A DNA stretch of 64,000 nucleotides from Lysobacter sp. MMG2 (GTDB lineage: Bacteria > Pseudomonadota > Gammaproteobacteria > Xanthomonadales > Xanthomonadaceae): positions 186,001-250,000 of the forward strand of contig NZ_JAERQY020000001.1 in the NCBI RefSeq assembly GCF_016735495.2. Direction: 5' to 3'. Each line of letters begins with the position of its first letter. The first letter of the stretch is position 1. The position numbers were made by a program, and so were the translations under genes. Shown in pieces: positions 62,344 through 64,000 of the stretch. The notes below the pieces were generated by a model. That model saw only the letters and a list, made by a program, of their open reading frames with translations, was not told the DNA's origin and ran no database searches.

Positions 62344-63111
62344 TCAATACACCTGGAAATCGCCCCGGCAGCCGTTGCTCACCCAGACGCCGTTGTTGTC
62401 CCAGCCCCAGCTGCGGCCTTCCACGCACGCGGCCTTCGAGGCCTGCCGCACCAGTCGCGCGTCGCGGCGAACGGTGACGTTGCAGCGGCGCGGGCGATTG
62501 TCGTCGGAGCCGCAGTAGAGCGTCTGGCCGGGGTTGTTCCAACCTCCGCCATGGCCGCCACCGTCGCCGCCGCCCCAACCGCCTCCGTTGCCACCGCCCC
62601 AGCCACTGCCGCTGGCGAACTCGGCACGGCAACCGTCGTTCACCCACACGAAGCCGCGCCCAACGCCCCAGCTGCGACCTTCGACGCACGGCGACTTGGA
62701 GTACTGGCGCACCAGGCGCGCGCCGCGTCCGTCGATGGCGCATTGACGGTAGCGGTTGTCGTTGGAGTCGCAGCGCACGGTGCGGCCATCGCCGCCATTG
62801 CCGCCGCCACCGTTCCAGCCGCCGCCGCTGGCGAACTCCGCACGGCAGCCGCCGTTGACCCAGACGAATCCGCGTCCCACGCCCCACGTGCGTCCTTCGA
62901 CGCAAGCGGACTTGGAGTACTGGCGTACCAGCCGCGCGCCGCGTCCGTCGATGGGGCACTGGCGGTAGCGGTTGTCGTTGGAATCGCAGCGCACGGTCTG
63001 CGGCGCGCCGTAGCCTTGCGACTCGTATTGCGCGAAGGCCGACGGCGCCCAAAGCGCAGCCAGCGCCAGCGTCGCAAGAATTCCGAAGCCCCTAAGCGGT
63101 TGAGCGGTCAT
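62344..63111 (-). CDS. Secreted DUF3011 protein, three repeats joined by Gly-rich linkers
   Basis: A 255-residue exported protein. Signal peptide MTAQPLRGFGILATLALAAL to SAFA (residue 27). Three DUF3011 repeats of about 58 residues follow (RCDSNDNRYRQCPIDGRGAR, RCDSNDNRYRQCAIDGRGAR, YCGSDDNRPRRCNVTVRRDA), each with four cysteines (C..C..ACVEGRTWG..GGCRAEF), linked by GGGWNGGGGNGGDG-type segments. Repeats 1 and 2 are almost identical, the third is diverged, so a recent internal duplication is likely. Function unknown; four spaced Cys suggest two disulphides per module and an extracellular, possibly sugar-binding, role. Confidence 0.87.
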   Translation of the reverse strand: MTAQPLRGFGILATLALAALWAPSAFAQYESQGYGAPQTVRCDSNDNRYRQCPIDGRGARLVRQYSKSACVEGRTWGVGRGFVWVNGGCRAEFASGGGWNGGGGNGGDGRTVRCDSNDNRYRQCAIDGRGARLVRQYSKSPCVEGRSWGVGRGFVWVNDGCRAEFASGSGWGGGNGGGWGGGDGGGHGGGWNNPGQTLYCGSDDNRPRRCNVTVRRDARLVRQASKAACVEGRSWGWDNNGVWVSNGCRGDFQVY

Positions 63112-63199
63112 CGCATTCCCCTGTCCGATGAGAGTTTGTCTCAGACTAGCGATGAATCCTTAACGGGCGCCGCACCAGAACGCGTCCGTCCGCGTCGGT

Positions 63200-63925
63200 T
63201 CAGCCGCCGGATTGCTGCCGCTGATGGATCTCGAATTCGGCGCGGCATCCGTCCTGCACCCAGATGCCTTCGTCGTCCACGCCCCAGCTGCGGCCTTCGA
63301 TGCAGGCCGCACGCGAAAGCTGGCGGAACAGACGCACCCCACCCTTCGTGTCGAGCGGGCAATGGCGATGGCGCTTCTCCACGGAATCGCAGCGGACGAT
63401 CTCGCCACGCGGCGGTTCGTTGGCGACGTCGACCATCATGCGGAACTCGGCGCGGCACCCGCCGGACACCCAGACGCCGCGCGCGTCGGCGCCCCAGTTC
63501 TGGCCGCGCATGCAGGGGTTCTTCGACAGTTGGCGGACCAGTTCGACGCCGGCGCGTGTTTCCGCCGGGCAATGCTGCCAGCGGTTGCTGCGCGACTCGC
63601 AGCGGATCACGCGCGACCCCGTGCCGCTGCCCACCGTGCCGCCGTAGCCGAGCACGAAGTCCGCGCGGCATCCGTCCTTCACCCACACGCCCGACGGCGT
63701 GACACCCCAGGTCTTGTTCTCGTCGCACTGCGAACGCGAAAGCGTCCGCAACAGGCGCACGCCGCCGCGCACGTCGGCCGGGCAGATGTTGTCGTTCCCG
63801 TCCTTGGATTCGCAACGCAGGATGCGATCACCGTAGAAATGCCCGCCCGACTCCTGCGCCATTGCGTCAGGTGCCATCACCGCCCATCCCACCAGCAACG
63901 TCGAGACCAACCAGCCGCGCATCAT
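63200..63925 (-). CDS. Secreted DUF3011 protein, three diverged repeats
   Basis: A 241-residue exported protein, paralogue of its downstream neighbour. Signal peptide MMRGWLVSTLLVGWAVMAPD to AMA. Three four-cysteine DUF3011 modules follow (RCESKDGNDNICPADVRGGV, RCESRSNRWQHCPAETRAGV, RCDSVEKRHRHCPLDTKGGV), without the long glycine linkers of the other protein. The ATG at 63925 (or the next, 63922) is preferred to the in-frame GTG at 63949, because AGGGG precedes it and it starts the signal peptide. The two genes are 88 bp apart on the same strand. Confidence 0.86.
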   Translation of the reverse strand: MMRGWLVSTLLVGWAVMAPDAMAQESGGHFYGDRILRCESKDGNDNICPADVRGGVRLLRTLSRSQCDENKTWGVTPSGVWVKDGCRADFVLGYGGTVGSGTGSRVIRCESRSNRWQHCPAETRAGVELVRQLSKNPCMRGQNWGADARGVWVSGGCRAEFRMMVDVANEPPRGEIVRCDSVEKRHRHCPLDTKGGVRLFRQLSRAACIEGRSWGVDDEGIWVQDGCRAEFEIHQRQQSGG

Positions 63926-64000
63926 GCACCCCTGTCTTCCAGCCTTCACTGTAAAGGGTCGGGATGTAAACCGGCATCAACGGCCGGCGAAAAGGCGAAA

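Overview
The window is a GC-rich (roughly two thirds G+C by eye) chromosomal segment of a gammaproteobacterium, most likely Lysobacter or a close relative in the Xanthomonadaceae/Lysobacteraceae. The evidence is the gene content and order: a two-gene MetH behind an ArsR-methyltransferase regulator of SahR type, the large NAD-glutamate dehydrogenase, a single-domain PilH-like regulator, mtnA next to gyrA, tandem DUF3011 proteins, a YtrA/ABC operon, and abundant short palindromic repeats. I saw no rRNA, tRNA, prophage, transposase or CRISPR array. Most genes are core metabolism, and the unusual material is mainly in the intergenic DNA.

Layout. 1-7.6 kb: partial amino acid permease, MFS transporter, small exported proteins (DUF2939, CHRD, DUF1254/1214 lipoprotein), cytosolic 5'-nucleotidase, a repeat-rich gap and nadK. 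7.6-14.3 kb: a 138-bp terminal-inverted-repeat element, NAD-glutamate dehydrogenase, a possible 41-residue gene and an acyl-CoA dehydrogenase. 14.5-20.5 kb: sahR-like regulator, metH in two pieces, and tyrA, so tightly packed that they look like one methionine-cycle operon; an 18-bp palindrome sits in front. 20.5-25.8 kb: minus-strand genes ugd, slyX, DUF2058, an OafA-type acyltransferase and a hydrolase, with the 3' end of DUF2058 duplicated at the end of the acyltransferase. 25.9-27.8 kb: two tandem FKBP-type prolyl isomerases.

28.2-32.8 kb: an envelope operon (small exported protein, YtrA-type GntR regulator, ABC ATPase, ABC permease, exported beta-solenoid protein, DUF2884 lipoprotein) behind a promoter that overlaps a GGTG-N16-CACC operator. 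32.9-38.5 kb: fumC and purB divergent, then a translationally coupled VOC-roxA-GNAT set. 38.8-45.2 kb: complete 2-oxoglutarate dehydrogenase (sucA, sucB, lpd) and a LOG-family hydrolase. 45.3-49.6 kb: repeat-associated GIY-YIG protein, YhdH oxidoreductase, PilH-like regulator, small membrane proteins, CbpA-like co-chaperone, peroxiredoxin. 49.6-58.1 kb: pbpC and a giant alpha-2-macroglobulin lipoprotein as an envelope-defence pair, and a MOSC protein. 58.1-64 kb: gyrA, mtnA and two DUF3011 secreted proteins.

The most interesting structure is in three repeat families. (1) A two-hairpin element of about 108 bp occurs three times (6729-6836, 30959-31068, 32808-32916), and in every copy its first bases GGG-TGA supply the last glycine codon and the stop codon of an unrelated gene (nadK, the ABC permease, fumC). 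(2) A 25-bp palindrome related to GTCATTCCaGCGAAaGCtGGAATCC occurs nine times clearly, including a 66-bp tandem array, a perfect inverted pair abutting the start of a GIY-YIG nuclease-domain gene, and one copy inside the pbpC coding sequence. (3) Heptamer-based inverted repeats (GGGATTC/GGGAATC) nearly fill the gaps sucB-lpd and lpd-LOG.
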